From JAGOTP01 sp964582475 (GTDB lineage Bacteria; Patescibacteriota; Patescibacteriia; 2-12-FULL-60-25): a DNA stretch of 64,000 nucleotides. The notes below the pieces were generated by a model, which was given only the letters and a program-made list of their open reading frames with translations, was not told where the DNA came from and made no database searches. Below are positions 53,784 through 63,406 of this stretch, piece by piece. Position numbers and translations under genes: made by a program. The DNA lies in NCBI GenBank assembly GCA_964582475.1, contig CAZOQS010000005.1:8586-72585 (forward strand), read 5' to 3'. The stretch's first letter is position 1. Each line of letters begins with the position of its first letter.

Positions 53784-54962
53784 TTATACCCCCAAAGAAG
53801 GGCTCACGAGCTCAAGTGGGCGACCGCAGAGCTCACGATAGAAGCGGTCGAGGTCGTCGATCCGATCTACCGGGTGAAAAGCGCGTTCCACATGAGCACG
53901 TGTCGCCTCCCCCATCGCTTGGCGCTCTTCCGCTGACAGCGACACCAATTCGAGCAAACCACGCGCCAGATCATCCACATCGTTTACACGTACTTTGATC
54001 ACGTCTGTACCCAGAGCTTCTTGATTTTGAGGCAAGGCGGTTGCGACCGCAGGACGAGCAAAGGCTCCTGCCTCCAACATCGCGAAGGACAATCCTTCCG
54101 TCAGCGTTGGAAAGACATGCGCCATCGCGTGCGCCTGAAGCGCCGCTAATTCCATGCCACAGCGCTCCCCAAGGAGTTTCACGTTTGGAACAGTCGAAGC
54201 GAGCTTAGACAGCCAGCTTACATAGGAATCCGTCCAGACCCCACCACCTACAATCACAAGTGGGATATCTGCAAAGAGTTTTGGATGCGTCTCGCGCACC
54301 TTCGCATACGCCTGAATTAACAGGTGAATATGTTTATTCGGAACAAGACGACCTGCTGAAATCAAATAGCGATCCTTCGTTAATCCAAACTGTGCCAACG
54401 GCTCCGTTGGCACCTGGTTTTTCTCAATATCAAATGGATGAGAAATATATACCGTTTGTGTCGAGAAGCGCTTCAGACAATCTCGAAGAAGGGTCTGAGA
54501 CACGACGATCGTCTTATCTGGAACATGACACGAGATCCATTCACCGACACGCAGGATTTTTTTAGCGAGCCAATTCCACTTGGCATGCCCCGCATCAATA
54601 CAATGGAAGGTCACAACCAATTTTGCCTTTGGATGAAACAAACGGGCAATCGGTGCCAATAAGGCGACACTCGACCCCTGGAGATGGATCACATCCGGTT
54701 TCAACTTCCGCGCGTTCCAGAGGGCAGTAAGCGAGTGTGTAATCGCATCAAGATGTTTCGTATGGATACCGGAACTCAGGTGCTGCTCAACCCCCTCGGG
54801 GGCGTGACCATTCCCAACATACCACTTTCGACCGTAGACAATGACGCGATAGCCACGCGCAACCAAGCCCGTCGCGATCGACGAAACATGCCGTTCGATA
54901 CCTCCCGAACGTGCAGGAAGCCCTTTTTGTCCGATCATGACCACGGTGAGGGGTTTTGACAT
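53784..54962 (-). CDS. Family 4 glycosyltransferase
   Basis: A 392-residue GT4 enzyme with the ATG at 54960-54962. The N-terminal segment VVMIGQKGLPARSGGIERHV is typical of the group that builds O-antigen or exopolysaccharide chains. It has LHLQGSSVALLAPIARLF-type HLQGSSVALLAPIARLF, the C-terminal GRLVPNKHIHLLIQAY and the donor E-x7-E as LTEGLSFAMLEAG. It is the last gene of the second glycan operon. Confidence 0.93.
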   Translation of the reverse strand: MSKPLTVVMIGQKGLPARSGGIERHVSSIATGLVARGYRVIVYGRKWYVGNGHAPEGVEQHLSSGIHTKHLDAITHSLTALWNARKLKPDVIHLQGSSVALLAPIARLFHPKAKLVVTFHCIDAGHAKWNWLAKKILRVGEWISCHVPDKTIVVSQTLLRDCLKRFSTQTVYISHPFDIEKNQVPTEPLAQFGLTKDRYLISAGRLVPNKHIHLLIQAYAKVRETHPKLFADIPLVIVGGGVWTDSYVSWLSKLASTVPNVKLLGERCGMELAALQAHAMAHVFPTLTEGLSFAMLEAGAFARPAVATALPQNQEALGTDVIKVRVNDVDDLARGLLELVSLSAEERQAMGEATRAHVERAFHPVDRIDDLDRFYRELCGRPLELVSPSLGV

Positions 54963-55041
54963 AACCCATGAGTTAATCATGTTTTTCTCATTTTGTCAAT
55001 CAAATTTGCTTGTTTTTTGGCTAAAATAAGGCATTTTCTAC

Positions 55042-55431
55042 TCAAGCAAGCTCCACATTCTCTATCCACACAATCTCCGGTTCAGCTGTTTTCCACAGGA
55101 TGGAGATTACATCCGCCTGATAGGCCGTCACACGTGGCGCGTGTAACTGAAGCCAAAGTTCGACGGATCGCGCCCAGCGCAGACGTTTTGTGGAGCTCAC
55201 TGCTTCTTCTGGATAACCAAATGCAGTCCCTCGACGGGTTTTTACCTCAACGAAGCGCACGCGCTGATCGCGCTCAACGATCAAATCAATCTCCCCTAAC
55301 CTGCAGCGCCAGTTTCTGGCGATAATCGTAAAGCCTTGTTTTTCTAAAAAATCGGCCGCCAGATCTTCTCCCTGGCGGCCGGTTCGTCCCCGTTCGTTCG
55401 GAACGGTTATTTTTTTGGCTTTGGGAGCCAT
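55042..55431 (-). CDS. YraN/UPF0102 family nuclease-like protein
   Basis: A 129-residue member of the UPF0102 family, which has the restriction-endonuclease-like fold. The core shows GRQGEDLAADFLEKQGFTI, GEIDLIVERDQRVRFVEVKTRR with the D...E-x-K metal site, and the C-terminal FxIVWIENVEL-like IVWIENVELA. Its function in cells is not established. Its 5' end overlaps the membrane protein gene by 25 bases, as is common in this gene's genomic context. Confidence 0.85.
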   Translation of the reverse strand: MAPKAKKITVPNERGRTGRQGEDLAADFLEKQGFTIIARNWRCRLGEIDLIVERDQRVRFVEVKTRRGTAFGYPEEAVSSTKRLRWARSVELWLQLHAPRVTAYQADVISILWKTAEPEIVWIENVELA

Positions 55432-55817
55432 TTTTCGTAAGAAGCACGATTCATCGCCTGCTGTTCTTGGAGAGGAATGCTGACGCGTAATTCACGCACC
55501 GGACCACGAATCAAGAGCCATGCAAAGAAAATGGCACCGATTGGGAACCACATACGCATCCCAAGCACAGGAACGCCCATCACCGTCATAAGCAACCACA
55601 CCAGACCACAGATACCCGCCCAAAGCAGAATCGCCCCAATCGTTCCCAGGGCGTGCTTGCGCATCTTCGAAGCGGCGTTACGACGAAGTACGTAAAGCGT
55701 GATCAGGCCCGCGCCAATGAGGGCGATAAAGATTGCGGCAAAGGCAATCTGCACCGTGAGCAACAAAGCCGGGGGAAAAAGAGAGAACCAGTAGGAGAAC
55801 GTAAGGAGTCCAGACAT
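55407..55817 (-). CDS. Small polytopic membrane protein of unknown function
   Basis: A 136-residue protein with about four hydrophobic helices: YWFSLFPPALLLTVQIAFAAI, IALIGAGLITLYVLR, LGTIGAILLWAGICGLVWLLM and WFPIGAIFFAWLLI. A basic C-terminal tail (YEKWLPKPKK) follows. No family was recognised. It overlaps the YraN gene by 25 bases. Confidence 0.7.
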   Translation of the reverse strand: MSGLLTFSYWFSLFPPALLLTVQIAFAAIFIALIGAGLITLYVLRRNAASKMRKHALGTIGAILLWAGICGLVWLLMTVMGVPVLGMRMWFPIGAIFFAWLLIRGPVRELRVSIPLQEQQAMNRASYEKWLPKPKK

Positions 55818-55856
55818 AGAATTGAGTTTTGTAATGCCACACGCGTAGACCAGTCG

Positions 55857-56462
55857 TCAATTCGTCGACGGCAGCGCAACGTGACCAACCGTGACGAGTG
55901 GCTCCCCCATTAAACGCTGGTACACGAGCGCATAATGAAACTCACCCGCCTCAAACATTCCAACAGGAGCCCACCCATGTCGCCGCCAAAGATGGTCTGC
56001 ATCAACGTCGGACAAACGCCGATCGCCTGCCGGACCAAGCAACGTTTTCCCTGGCATCCATTCGATACACAGTAACGTCCCTCCGGGTTTTGTGACGCGC
56101 CACGCTTCTTGAATCAGTCCATCTCGATTTTCTGCAAGATACAAGTTATCGACCACCATCGTGAGATCGAGCGAAGCATCAGGAATGCGCGCGGCACCCA
56201 CGACTTCAATATCAGACCAGACCGTTTCAATATTCCAAAATTGTTCGTGACGCGCCGCCTTCTCAATGGATTGAAGTGCAACCTTTCGGATATCTACCGC
56301 GAAGACTTTTCCATCTGCGCCCACCATCTGCGCGGCAGGGAATACAAAATGCCCCGTACCACAACCCAAGTCTGCAACCCAGGCCCCACGACGCAATCCA
56401 ATCCGTTCAAATACTTTGAACGGATTTAAGACGTCCGTAGAACTCATGGCCTGCCGAATCAT
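55857..56462 (-). CDS. Class I SAM-dependent methyltransferase
   Basis: A 201-residue methyltransferase with a clear SAM-binding motif I, VADLGCGTGHFVFPAA near residue 30, an acidic residue FAVDIRK after strand 2, and a UbiE-like WRVTKPGGTLLCIEW. The N-terminal MSSTDVLNPFKVFERIG resembles ubiquinone/menaquinone-like methyltransferases. Such a pathway is not expected here, so the substrate is unknown. It lies 39 bases from the membrane protein gene and 6 bases from the upstream small membrane protein. Confidence 0.85.
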   Translation of the reverse strand: MIRQAMSSTDVLNPFKVFERIGLRRGAWVADLGCGTGHFVFPAAQMVGADGKVFAVDIRKVALQSIEKAARHEQFWNIETVWSDIEVVGAARIPDASLDLTMVVDNLYLAENRDGLIQEAWRVTKPGGTLLCIEWMPGKTLLGPAGDRRLSDVDADHLWRRHGWAPVGMFEAGEFHYALVYQRLMGEPLVTVGHVALPSTN

Positions 56463-56468
56463 ACGCGC

Positions 56469-56720
56469 TTATGTTCCGGATGGAAAAATAGACCCAAGCG
56501 TCGAGTTCAATAATGCATCCCACATATCTGTTGCAACGATCAACCCAAGAACGATAAACACAATTCCTAATAACTTATAGAAAAACCGAGATCCACCCAA
56601 GTGCTGCTCTGCCCAATCCACGCCTCCAAAGAAATCGAGAATGATTTCTGTCTTCATGACGAAGAAGGCACCAACCGCCGTGATCGCAATGCCGATCAAA
56701 AGTTGAGGGATAAAACTCAT
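56469..56720 (-). CDS. Small membrane protein (83 residues), unknown
   Basis: It has two hydrophobic helices: PQLLIGIAITAVGAFFVM at residues 5-22 and FFYKLLGIVFIVLGLIVATDMW near 46-67. The loop between them carries FFGGVDWAEQHLGGS. There is no named family. Tight spacing on both sides (6 and 8 bases) supports a real operon member. Confidence 0.7.
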   Translation of the reverse strand: MSFIPQLLIGIAITAVGAFFVMKTEIILDFFGGVDWAEQHLGGSRFFYKLLGIVFIVLGLIVATDMWDALLNSTLGSIFPSGT

Positions 56721-56728
56721 AGATAAAA

Positions 56729-57988
56729 TCAGTATATCATGTTCGGCGAAGTCGCTCGTACCGTCTGAATTGCATCAGCATAAATCCGATCAAGATCAGC
56801 TAGATGTTTGGGCCAGGTACGCGTCTCGAGAATCTTGCGACGCGCAGACATCCCACGACGCGCTCGCTCGGCTTCAGGCGTGCGCAAGAATCCACGCAGC
56901 GTCGCGACCCAATCCTTCACATCACCTGGCGCTACCAGCCAACCACCCTCTCCATCTTCAATAAGTTCCGGCGTTCCACCAATACGCGTCGCGATACACG
57001 GGATCCCATCACCCATCGCTTCAAGGACCGACGTTGAGGCGTTCTCATACCAGATAGACGACATGATCAGCGCATCTGCCTTAGCTCGAATGACGCTCAA
57101 TGCGTCTGGCGATTGGAACCCCAAAAATTCAATGTTTTTGGCTCCCGCGTCACGTACAATTTTTTGAAGCAACTCTTCTTCCGGTCCCCGTCCCGCAATC
57201 TTCACCTTGAGCTCCGGGATTTGCACCGCCGCTCGCAAGAACGAATCAATCCCTTTTTCTTTCGAAAGACGTCCCGCAGACAGCACATACCCTCCTCCAC
57301 GCTCCGCCGGTTTGTCAGCGACCGTCACGGGATTCGGCGCATACACAAGCTTGCTCGCAGGCTCCCCCCAGTCTTCCATCTTTTCTTTCATGAAATGGGA
57401 CGGGCAAATAAAAGACTGCATCGTTTTTTCATACATCTGAAACGATTTCGTAAGACCCATCTCGAAGGCCACCAACAAATTTCCAGGAAGGGAAGCGAAA
57501 ACACAGTTATTTTTCACAGCATTGAGATATTTTCCGCCCTTACAACGTTCACAAGGCGCCCCCTGTGTAAACATGCTGTAACTCGGACAGGCCAGCTTAT
57601 AGTCATGCAATGTTTGGACGCACGGAATGTGGAATTCTCGAATCGGCCGAAGAATGGACGCAGAAAGATGATGATAAATATTATGTACGTGCACAACATC
57701 TGGCCGATACTCACGCAGCATCTTACGCATCGATACCTCTGCTTCACGGTTCCAAACAAATTGGAGCGCCTTCTTCGCATCTTTCACGGGTCCCTGCCAC
57801 TGGTTCAAGACATTTCTTGTAACAAAATATTTCTCATCCTGTGATTCTGAAGGGAGATTCTTCTCAGATTGGGTCGAGAAAACATGGACCTCATGTCCCG
57901 CTTCGCGCTGCGCCTTAATCAGACGATGCGCGTATATTTCGGCACCCCCATGCAAGTCAAAGAACTTATTTACTTGAAGAATGCGCAT
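56729..57988 (-). CDS. Family 4 glycosyltransferase
   Basis: A 419-residue GT4 enzyme. The N-terminal MRILQVNKFFDLHGGAEIYAHRL is a typical start. It carries a small Cys cluster, APCERCKGGKYLNAVKNNC, seen in some glycosyltransferases of this type. The C-terminal domain has LSAGRLSKEKGIDSFLRAA and the donor site WYENASTSVLEAMGDG. Its 5' end overlaps the next gene by 23 bases. Confidence 0.92.
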   Translation of the reverse strand: MRILQVNKFFDLHGGAEIYAHRLIKAQREAGHEVHVFSTQSEKNLPSESQDEKYFVTRNVLNQWQGPVKDAKKALQFVWNREAEVSMRKMLREYRPDVVHVHNIYHHLSASILRPIREFHIPCVQTLHDYKLACPSYSMFTQGAPCERCKGGKYLNAVKNNCVFASLPGNLLVAFEMGLTKSFQMYEKTMQSFICPSHFMKEKMEDWGEPASKLVYAPNPVTVADKPAERGGGYVLSAGRLSKEKGIDSFLRAAVQIPELKVKIAGRGPEEELLQKIVRDAGAKNIEFLGFQSPDALSVIRAKADALIMSSIWYENASTSVLEAMGDGIPCIATRIGGTPELIEDGEGGWLVAPGDVKDWVATLRGFLRTPEAERARRGMSARRKILETRTWPKHLADLDRIYADAIQTVRATSPNMIY

Positions 57989-59054
57989 AGGTTTTTAGCC
58001 ATCGTTCGTACAGAGTAGCATAGTTGTCTGCCATTTTCTCGCGTGTGCCGCGCTCGCGAACAATCTTCTTCGCTTCCCCTGCTCGCCTGATGGCATCCGC
58101 CGGCTGCTCAAGCGTTCGCCGAATCACATTCGTCCAGACTTCAACCGCATCGACCGCCGCAAACTGCGCAGATGACTCGTCAAACCATTCACGGAACACC
58201 GGAAGATCACTTAGGAGCATAGGCACTCCGCTCGCCGCAGCTTCCAGAGGCGCAACGCCTTGCCCCTCCCAGCGAGAAGGAAAACAAAAGAGATCTGTCT
58301 GCGCGAGACGCTGCTTCACATCGGTAACGACTCCCAAGAATTTTACGCGCGGCAAGAGCCCGAGCGATTCCACCAAGCGTTCTAACCGCATACGATCCGG
58401 CCCTTCTCCGCAAATATCTAATCTCCACGGACGCTTGATCGGCGCCAGGGCACGTATCAATGTTTCCTGCCCTTTTTGTTCTACGAGCCTCCCAACAGAC
58501 AGAAGCTTTGGAACATCTTGGAAGGGTCGAGGTGGGCGTTCTTGAATCGGCGTGAGGTCAATTCCGTTTGGAATAACCGAAAGACGGTGAAGTGGGGTGC
58601 CGAATTGCGTATGTACATACGCTTTGACGACGTGCGAAACGCAGGCGATGTGATCTGTATGTTTGGCCGCAAAGCTTCGTAGCTGTCTCCGTACCCAAGG
58701 ATCGTCCTGATCTTCATTATGAATCGTCGAAATCCATGGGTGGATCCGTTGCCACAAGGCAACCAATCCGGCCCAAACATCCCCGCCTAGGTGTGTATGC
58801 AAAATATCTGGTCGATGGTCGCGGAACTCTTGTGCAAAAAATTTCATCAGCGCTGGCTTACTTGCACCAGTGGGACCAATAACAACGTCAATCCCGAGAT
58901 CCCGAAATTCCTGTTCCATCGCTCCCCCACCACCGGCTGCAATCAAGCGAAACTCATAGCGATCCTTCAAACAGTCGATGAGATCAAAAACAACGCGCTC
59001 TGCACCAGCGCGATGCAATGTCCAAAGAACGTGGGTAATGCGAGGCTTAGACAT
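57966..59054 (-). CDS. Family 4 glycosyltransferase
   Basis: A 362-residue GT4 enzyme with ITHVLWTLHRAGAERVVFDLI at the start, HTHLGGDVWAGLVALW, LSVGRLVEQKGQETLIRAL and the donor E-x7-E as WEGQGVAPLEAAASG. It overlaps its neighbours by 23 and 8 bases, so it is translationally coupled within the operon. Confidence 0.93.
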   Translation of the reverse strand: MSKPRITHVLWTLHRAGAERVVFDLIDCLKDRYEFRLIAAGGGGAMEQEFRDLGIDVVIGPTGASKPALMKFFAQEFRDHRPDILHTHLGGDVWAGLVALWQRIHPWISTIHNEDQDDPWVRRQLRSFAAKHTDHIACVSHVVKAYVHTQFGTPLHRLSVIPNGIDLTPIQERPPRPFQDVPKLLSVGRLVEQKGQETLIRALAPIKRPWRLDICGEGPDRMRLERLVESLGLLPRVKFLGVVTDVKQRLAQTDLFCFPSRWEGQGVAPLEAAASGVPMLLSDLPVFREWFDESSAQFAAVDAVEVWTNVIRRTLEQPADAIRRAGEAKKIVRERGTREKMADNYATLYERWLKTYAHSSSK

Positions 59055-60540
59055 CGTGGGTTAACAAAAAATCAGGATCTTGGGCGCGCTCACGAGACAA
59101 GAGGATGCGACCACCCGCGAGTAAAATACCGACCGGCAGCCAGAGCTTGGCCGACCAATAGGTTGTATTAAACAGCTGATAGGAGAAGGCACCAACGGTC
59201 GCCACAATGAGACATGCATACGCACGACGCTCGATGGAATCAATCTTGAAGGCGTACCACACGCGCCAGACGAAACGAGCAAGAACCAAGAGAACAAAGC
59301 TCAACGCCACAAATCCAATCGCCCCCGTTTCTGCCAAGACTTTCTGAATCATCCCATGCGAATCAAGCGGCGCGCCAAACTCATAGGCAAAAATCCAGGT
59401 AGAACCAACACGCTCAACGAAGGTCCCTGCGCCAGCGCCAATGAGCGGACTATTCGTAAAGAGGTTCCAAGCAATCCCTGTCAGCATCGCGCGCGCATCA
59501 GTAGAGCCTTGGATTTCTGTCCGACTCGAGAACAGAACCATATAGATCGCCAGCGGTGACAAAAGAAACGCTCCTACGATAAGCGAGCGCAGGTGCTTAC
59601 GCAGCTCTCGACGATAGTTGAAGTAGAGCAAGCAAGCCGCCTGTAAAATTAACGTGATCCAAGCTGAACGGGCGAAGGTTAGCAGAGCGATCAACGTAAT
59701 GAAGGCCGATATGGCATACAACACTTTTTTTGCTCGCGCATCTTCCACCAATTCTGCCGCGCAGAGCGCAATCGGCGCAACAAACACAAGCCACTCTGCA
59801 AGAACATTGTGATTCGTTCCAATCGGCGAGATTCCAAAAATCGGAAGTGGCCGTGCTCGGTGTAACGGTCCACCGAGCACAAACAGGGAGCGTAAGCCGT
59901 CTAACGCAAAGATCATACCTGATGTGATCAACACGCCTAACGTCGTGATAAATCTTCGTCGTGAGCGCAAGAAATTCGTTGGAAGCAAGACCCACGCCAT
60001 GTAGGAAAATAGAACTGGCCGCAAAGAGTATTTGATGACAAAAAATGGATTTGGCTCTGAAAACGAGAACAGAGACAGAAGGTGCGCGGCTACCAATAAC
60101 CCAAACGATACGCCGAGAGGCAGCCAGGGCTTCCAATCATTTTGCTTCCGTTTATGCCAAATAAAGAGCAGCCGAAACGCCCACGCAGCCAACGCGACGA
60201 GCGCAATCAAGTCGGACATTGGCACATCAATTGACCCTCCAAAAGCCCGCTCCCCGATCTCAACCGTACCCGTCGACAAGGAAATCACCCACCCAATAAA
60301 GGGTGCGACAAAGATCGCTGTATAGAAAACCGCATACGGAGCTCGCCAGGTAATCAATAAAACGATAATTGCGATCAGCACCGACCAAACACTTAATCCA
60401 AGTCCGAGCGCCGCGAGCGAAGATCCAACCAAGACACACAAAAACAATCCCCACCCGATGCGAGGCCAAATCGATCGAGTGGCATTCAAGTGATCGAACA
60501 TCGTTTCGATCGCAAGTTGTCGAGGAACAACCGACGGCAT
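59047..60540 (-). CDS. O-antigen ligase family protein (second copy)
   Basis: A 497-residue polytopic membrane protein with about 11 helices. The extracytoplasmic hallmark is LDSHGMIQKVLAETGAIGF, preceded by GAGAGTFVERVGS. TFARSAWITLILQAACLL is a further family segment. It differs from the first ligase in lacking the C-terminal TPR region. The start could also be the ATG at 60501. It is the first gene of the second glycan operon and follows the strong terminator at 60574-60610. Confidence 0.88.
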   Translation of the reverse strand: MPSVVPRQLAIETMFDHLNATRSIWPRIGWGLFLCVLVGSSLAALGLGLSVWSVLIAIIVLLITWRAPYAVFYTAIFVAPFIGWVISLSTGTVEIGERAFGGSIDVPMSDLIALVALAAWAFRLLFIWHKRKQNDWKPWLPLGVSFGLLVAAHLLSLFSFSEPNPFFVIKYSLRPVLFSYMAWVLLPTNFLRSRRRFITTLGVLITSGMIFALDGLRSLFVLGGPLHRARPLPIFGISPIGTNHNVLAEWLVFVAPIALCAAELVEDARAKKVLYAISAFITLIALLTFARSAWITLILQAACLLYFNYRRELRKHLRSLIVGAFLLSPLAIYMVLFSSRTEIQGSTDARAMLTGIAWNLFTNSPLIGAGAGTFVERVGSTWIFAYEFGAPLDSHGMIQKVLAETGAIGFVALSFVLLVLARFVWRVWYAFKIDSIERRAYACLIVATVGAFSYQLFNTTYWSAKLWLPVGILLAGGRILLSRERAQDPDFLLTHDV

Positions 60541-60573
60541 GGCCCAAGGATATCACACAAGAACCGTGCCTAT

Positions 60574-60610
60574 GAAAAAAGACCTCACGGGTAGTGAGGT
60601 CTTTTTTTTC
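60574..60610. terminator. Bidirectional terminator between the ligase and the Cys-repeat lipoprotein gene
   Basis: AAAAAAGACCTCAC (60575-60588), loop GGGTA, GTGAGGTC (60594-60601) and eight Ts. The minus-strand side also ends in T-rich sequence. Confidence 0.85.
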
Positions 60611-60802
60611 TCTTGATCTTTTCCTCTCAAAGGCTCGATCGAAGTGATCAAGCGATTAGTTGAGGTGGGGAGCGCGCAGTGTGCGCCTCCCCGGAGCCTC
60701 CAAGGCTTGGAAGGTGAGGGTGAATCCCCTCGAGTGGAGCGAAGGTGGGAGACCCGCGAACGGCCGGTGAAGGCGCTCAGCGGGTCTATGAGGTGGGAAG
60801 GA
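60611..60802 (-). other. Non-coding 3' flank of the Cys-repeat gene, composition boundary
   Basis: No gene was found. The first 45 bases are mixed in composition and the rest is G+C-rich, so the border of the foreign-looking segment is near 60655. A GGGGAG/CTCCCC pair near 60665-60695 can form a hairpin without a T-run. The strong terminator of ordinary composition lies just beyond. Confidence 0.5.
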
Positions 60803-63406
60803 TCAGCGGACGCAGGCCGCGGGCATGGGGAGCACGAAGTGACTCCCCTCCCGGACGGCCTGGTTGGCGATGTCCTGGCGTCCGCCGCCGGCGACGTTCA
60901 CCCAGATGTGTCCACCCGCCGCCGCGTAGTTGGCGAACGGAATCCAGTGGCCGAACGAGTCGTAGACCGTCCGGCTGACCGTCCCGGCGCTGTTGCCGCA
61001 GCGGCCGGAGATGTGGAAGCGCACCGTCTCGAGCCAGACCGACGTGTCGGTGAACTGGAGCGAGCGCGGGGTGAGCGGTGCGCCGGTCACCGGGAGGGGC
61101 GACAGGTACATCGGCGTGAAGCCGTCGGGCGCGAGCTCGACGATCATGCCCGGCGCGAGCCCGATCATCTCGCCGCTGTACTGGCCCCAGAGGAGGGCTT
61201 GGCCCGAGCTCCCCGTGCCGCAGCCGGCCGGGATGGTCGGCGGCGGCTCGATGAGCAGCGTGCGCGGGCTGAAGCCCGGCGCGCAGTTGATCGGGGTCAC
61301 GGCGACGTCCGAAGTCATGCCGGAGTCGGTCGGCATGCCGGCGTCAGGCGTCCCCGCGTCGGGCGTGCCAGCGTCGACCGGGGTGGTCGAGACGCAGGTG
61401 CCGCCCGAGCAGGTCGTGCCCGAGGCGCAGGTGCGGCCGCAGGCGCCGCAGTTCGAGTTGGTGCTGAGCACCGTCTCGCACCCGTCCGCGGCGCCGTTGA
61501 AGCAGTCGCCGAAGCCGGGGTTGCAGAAGTTGTAGCCGCACACGCCGCCGAGGCATGTGATGCCGTTCACGTTGGCGCGCACGGGGCAGACGTTGCCGCA
61601 GGCGCCGCAGTTGTTGGTGTCGGTCTGCGTGCTGGTGCACGCGCCGCCGCACATGATCTGGCCGCTCGCGCAGGGGGTGGTGCACACCCCGGCCAGGCAG
61701 GCCTGGCCGCTGCCGCAGACGATGCCGCAGCCGCCGCAGTTGGCCGCGCTCGTGCGGATGTTGGTGCAGACGTTGTTGCACGCGACCTGCCCCGAGGGGC
61801 AGACGCGGCAGCTCCCGGAGGAGCAGATCTCGTCGCTCCAGCAGCCGTAGCCGCAGCGACCGCAGTCCGTGCGCTCGACCGCGAGGTCGACGCAGACGGG
61901 ACCGCTCGTGAAGGAACGCCGGCAGTCGGTGCGGCCCGGGGGGCAGGTGGGGCTGATCGGCCCCACGCAGCGCCCGTCCGAGCAGCTCTGGCCCGAGGGG
62001 CACGCGCGGCCGCAGCCCCCGCAGTTGAGGGTATCGGTCCGCGTGTTCGTCTCGCAGCCGTTGAAGCTGGAGTAGTCGCAGTCGCCGAAGCCGGCGCTGC
62101 ACGTATACCCGCACCAGCTCGCGACGCAGGTGGTCGCGGCGTTGGCGCGCGCCGGGCAGGCGTTTCCGCAGCGGCCGCAGTTGGCCACGTCGGACAGGAG
62201 CTCGCGCTCGCAGCCGTTAGCCACGAGGCGGTCGCAGTCGCCGAAGCCGGTGTTGCACGCGTTGCTGCAGACGCCGCCGGTGCAGACGCCGTGGGCCTCG
62301 AAGTTCGTGGCGCACAGGTTGCCGCAGGCGCCGCAGTTCGCGAGGTCGTCGTTCAGGGAGATGCAGGTCGCACCCCCGACGCAGCTCGTCAGGGGCACGC
62401 CGCCGTCACCCGGGTTGCAGGTGAACTGGCAGCTCCCGTTGGAGCACACGCGGCCCACGCCGCAGACCGTGCCGCAGGCGCCGCAGGAGCTCTCGCTCGT
62501 GCGGACGTTGACCTCGCACCCGTTGGAGGGATTGCGGTCGCAGTCGGCGTAGCCCGTGAGGCAGGTGAACCCGCAGACGCCGGACGAGCAGGTCGTCGTG
62601 GCGTTGTCGCGGGCGGGGCAGGCGTTGCCGCAGGCGCCGCAGCTGGTGAGGCTGGTGCGCATGTCGGTCTCGCAGCCGTCGCCCGGGGTGGCGTTGCAGT
62701 TGCCGAAGCCCGCGTTGCACGCGGTGCCGCACCGCCCCGAGAGGCAGACGCCCACGTTGTTCGCGCTGGGCCGGCAGACATTGCCGCAGCTCCCGCAGTT
62801 GTTCTCGTCGGTCGCGGTGTTGACCTCGCAGCCGTTGGCCTGGTTGCCGTCGCAGCTCGCGCTGCCCGTGAGGCAGGTGGCGGGCGCGTCGACGGGGACG
62901 TCGGGCGTGCCGGCGTCGACCGGGGGCGGGCTGAGGTCGAGGCATGACCACCCGTTCTCCCCCGTCAGGACGCAGGTCTCGCGGCCCACGCAGGGGCGCG
63001 AGCAGTTCGACATGCACACGTTGCCCGTGCCGCAGGTCTGCGTGAGCCCGCAGGGCGGGCTGCAGATCGGCTGCACCGGGCCGTTGTCGACGACGGGGAC
63101 GTCGGGCGTTCCGGCGTCGACCATCGGGCAGACGCAGAAGTCGAACCCCTGATTGTCGTCCGAGCAGGTCTGGATCCCCGTGGGGCGCAGCTCCTGGTCG
63201 CCGGCGCAGAAGCACCGGCGCTGGTCGCCGCGTCCGCACGTGGAGCTCGGGCCGTTGTCGATCGGCGCGCCCATGTCGGCCGCGACGACGACGTCGGAGT
63301 TGTTGGTGCCGGAGTCGGGCCCGAGGGGCGCGAACTCCGCGTTGCAGCCCGCCATGATGGCGGCGGCTGCAAGCAGGCCCTTGAAATGACTGAACGGGTT
63401 ACGCAT
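60803..63406 (-). CDS. Large G+C-rich cysteine-repeat lipoprotein of Myxococcota-like style, probably imported
   Basis: An 867-residue lipoprotein. The start is the ATG at 63404-63406, set by a consensus AGGAGG. The signal ends in IMAGC with C21 as the lipidated cysteine. Linkers such as VDAGTPDVPVVD recur at least three times. Between about residues 150 and 640 lie ten copies of a short motif of the form NCGxCGxxC (for example NNCGSCGNVC, TSCGACGNAC, ANCGRCGNAC). They alternate with NGCE and CxxGFGDC segments, about 40-60 residues apart. The last 160 residues form a separate non-repeating domain. Such proteins are common in Myxococcota (Polyangia) and are not typical of Patescibacteria. Codon third positions are nearly all G or C. 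The frames on the opposite strand are composition shadows. Confidence 0.88.
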   Translation of the reverse strand: MRNPFSHFKGLLAAAAIMAGCNAEFAPLGPDSGTNNSDVVVAADMGAPIDNGPSSTCGRGDQRRCFCAGDQELRPTGIQTCSDDNQGFDFCVCPMVDAGTPDVPVVDNGPVQPICSPPCGLTQTCGTGNVCMSNCSRPCVGRETCVLTGENGWSCLDLSPPPVDAGTPDVPVDAPATCLTGSASCDGNQANGCEVNTATDENNCGSCGNVCRPSANNVGVCLSGRCGTACNAGFGNCNATPGDGCETDMRTSLTSCGACGNACPARDNATTTCSSGVCGFTCLTGYADCDRNPSNGCEVNVRTSESSCGACGTVCGVGRVCSNGSCQFTCNPGDGGVPLTSCVGGATCISLNDDLANCGACGNLCATNFEAHGVCTGGVCSNACNTGFGDCDRLVANGCERELLSDVANCGRCGNACPARANAATTCVASWCGYTCSAGFGDCDYSSFNGCETNTRTDTLNCGGCGRACPSGQSCSDGRCVGPISPTCPPGRTDCRRSFTSGPVCVDLAVERTDCGRCGYGCWSDEICSSGSCRVCPSGQVACNNVCTNIRTSAANCGGCGIVCGSGQACLAGVCTTPCASGQIMCGGACTSTQTDTNNCGACGNVCPVRANVNGITCLGGVCGYNFCNPGFGDCFNGAADGCETVLSTNSNCGACGRTCASGTTCSGGTCVSTTPVDAGTPDAGTPDAGMPTDSGMTSDVAVTPINCAPGFSPRTLLIEPPPTIPAGCGTGSSGQALLWGQYSGEMIGLAPGMIVELAPDGFTPMYLSPLPVTGAPLTPRSLQFTDTSVWLETVRFHISGRCGNSAGTVSRTVYDSFGHWIPFANYAAAGGHIWVNVAGGGRQDIANQAVREGSHFVLPMPAACVR

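Noticed and set aside
60644..62947. A 767-codon plus-strand open frame across the Cys-repeat gene
   Set aside because: It is Ala/Arg/Gly/Val-rich with no signal or domain, and is the expected opposite-strand shadow of a very G+C-rich gene on the minus strand.
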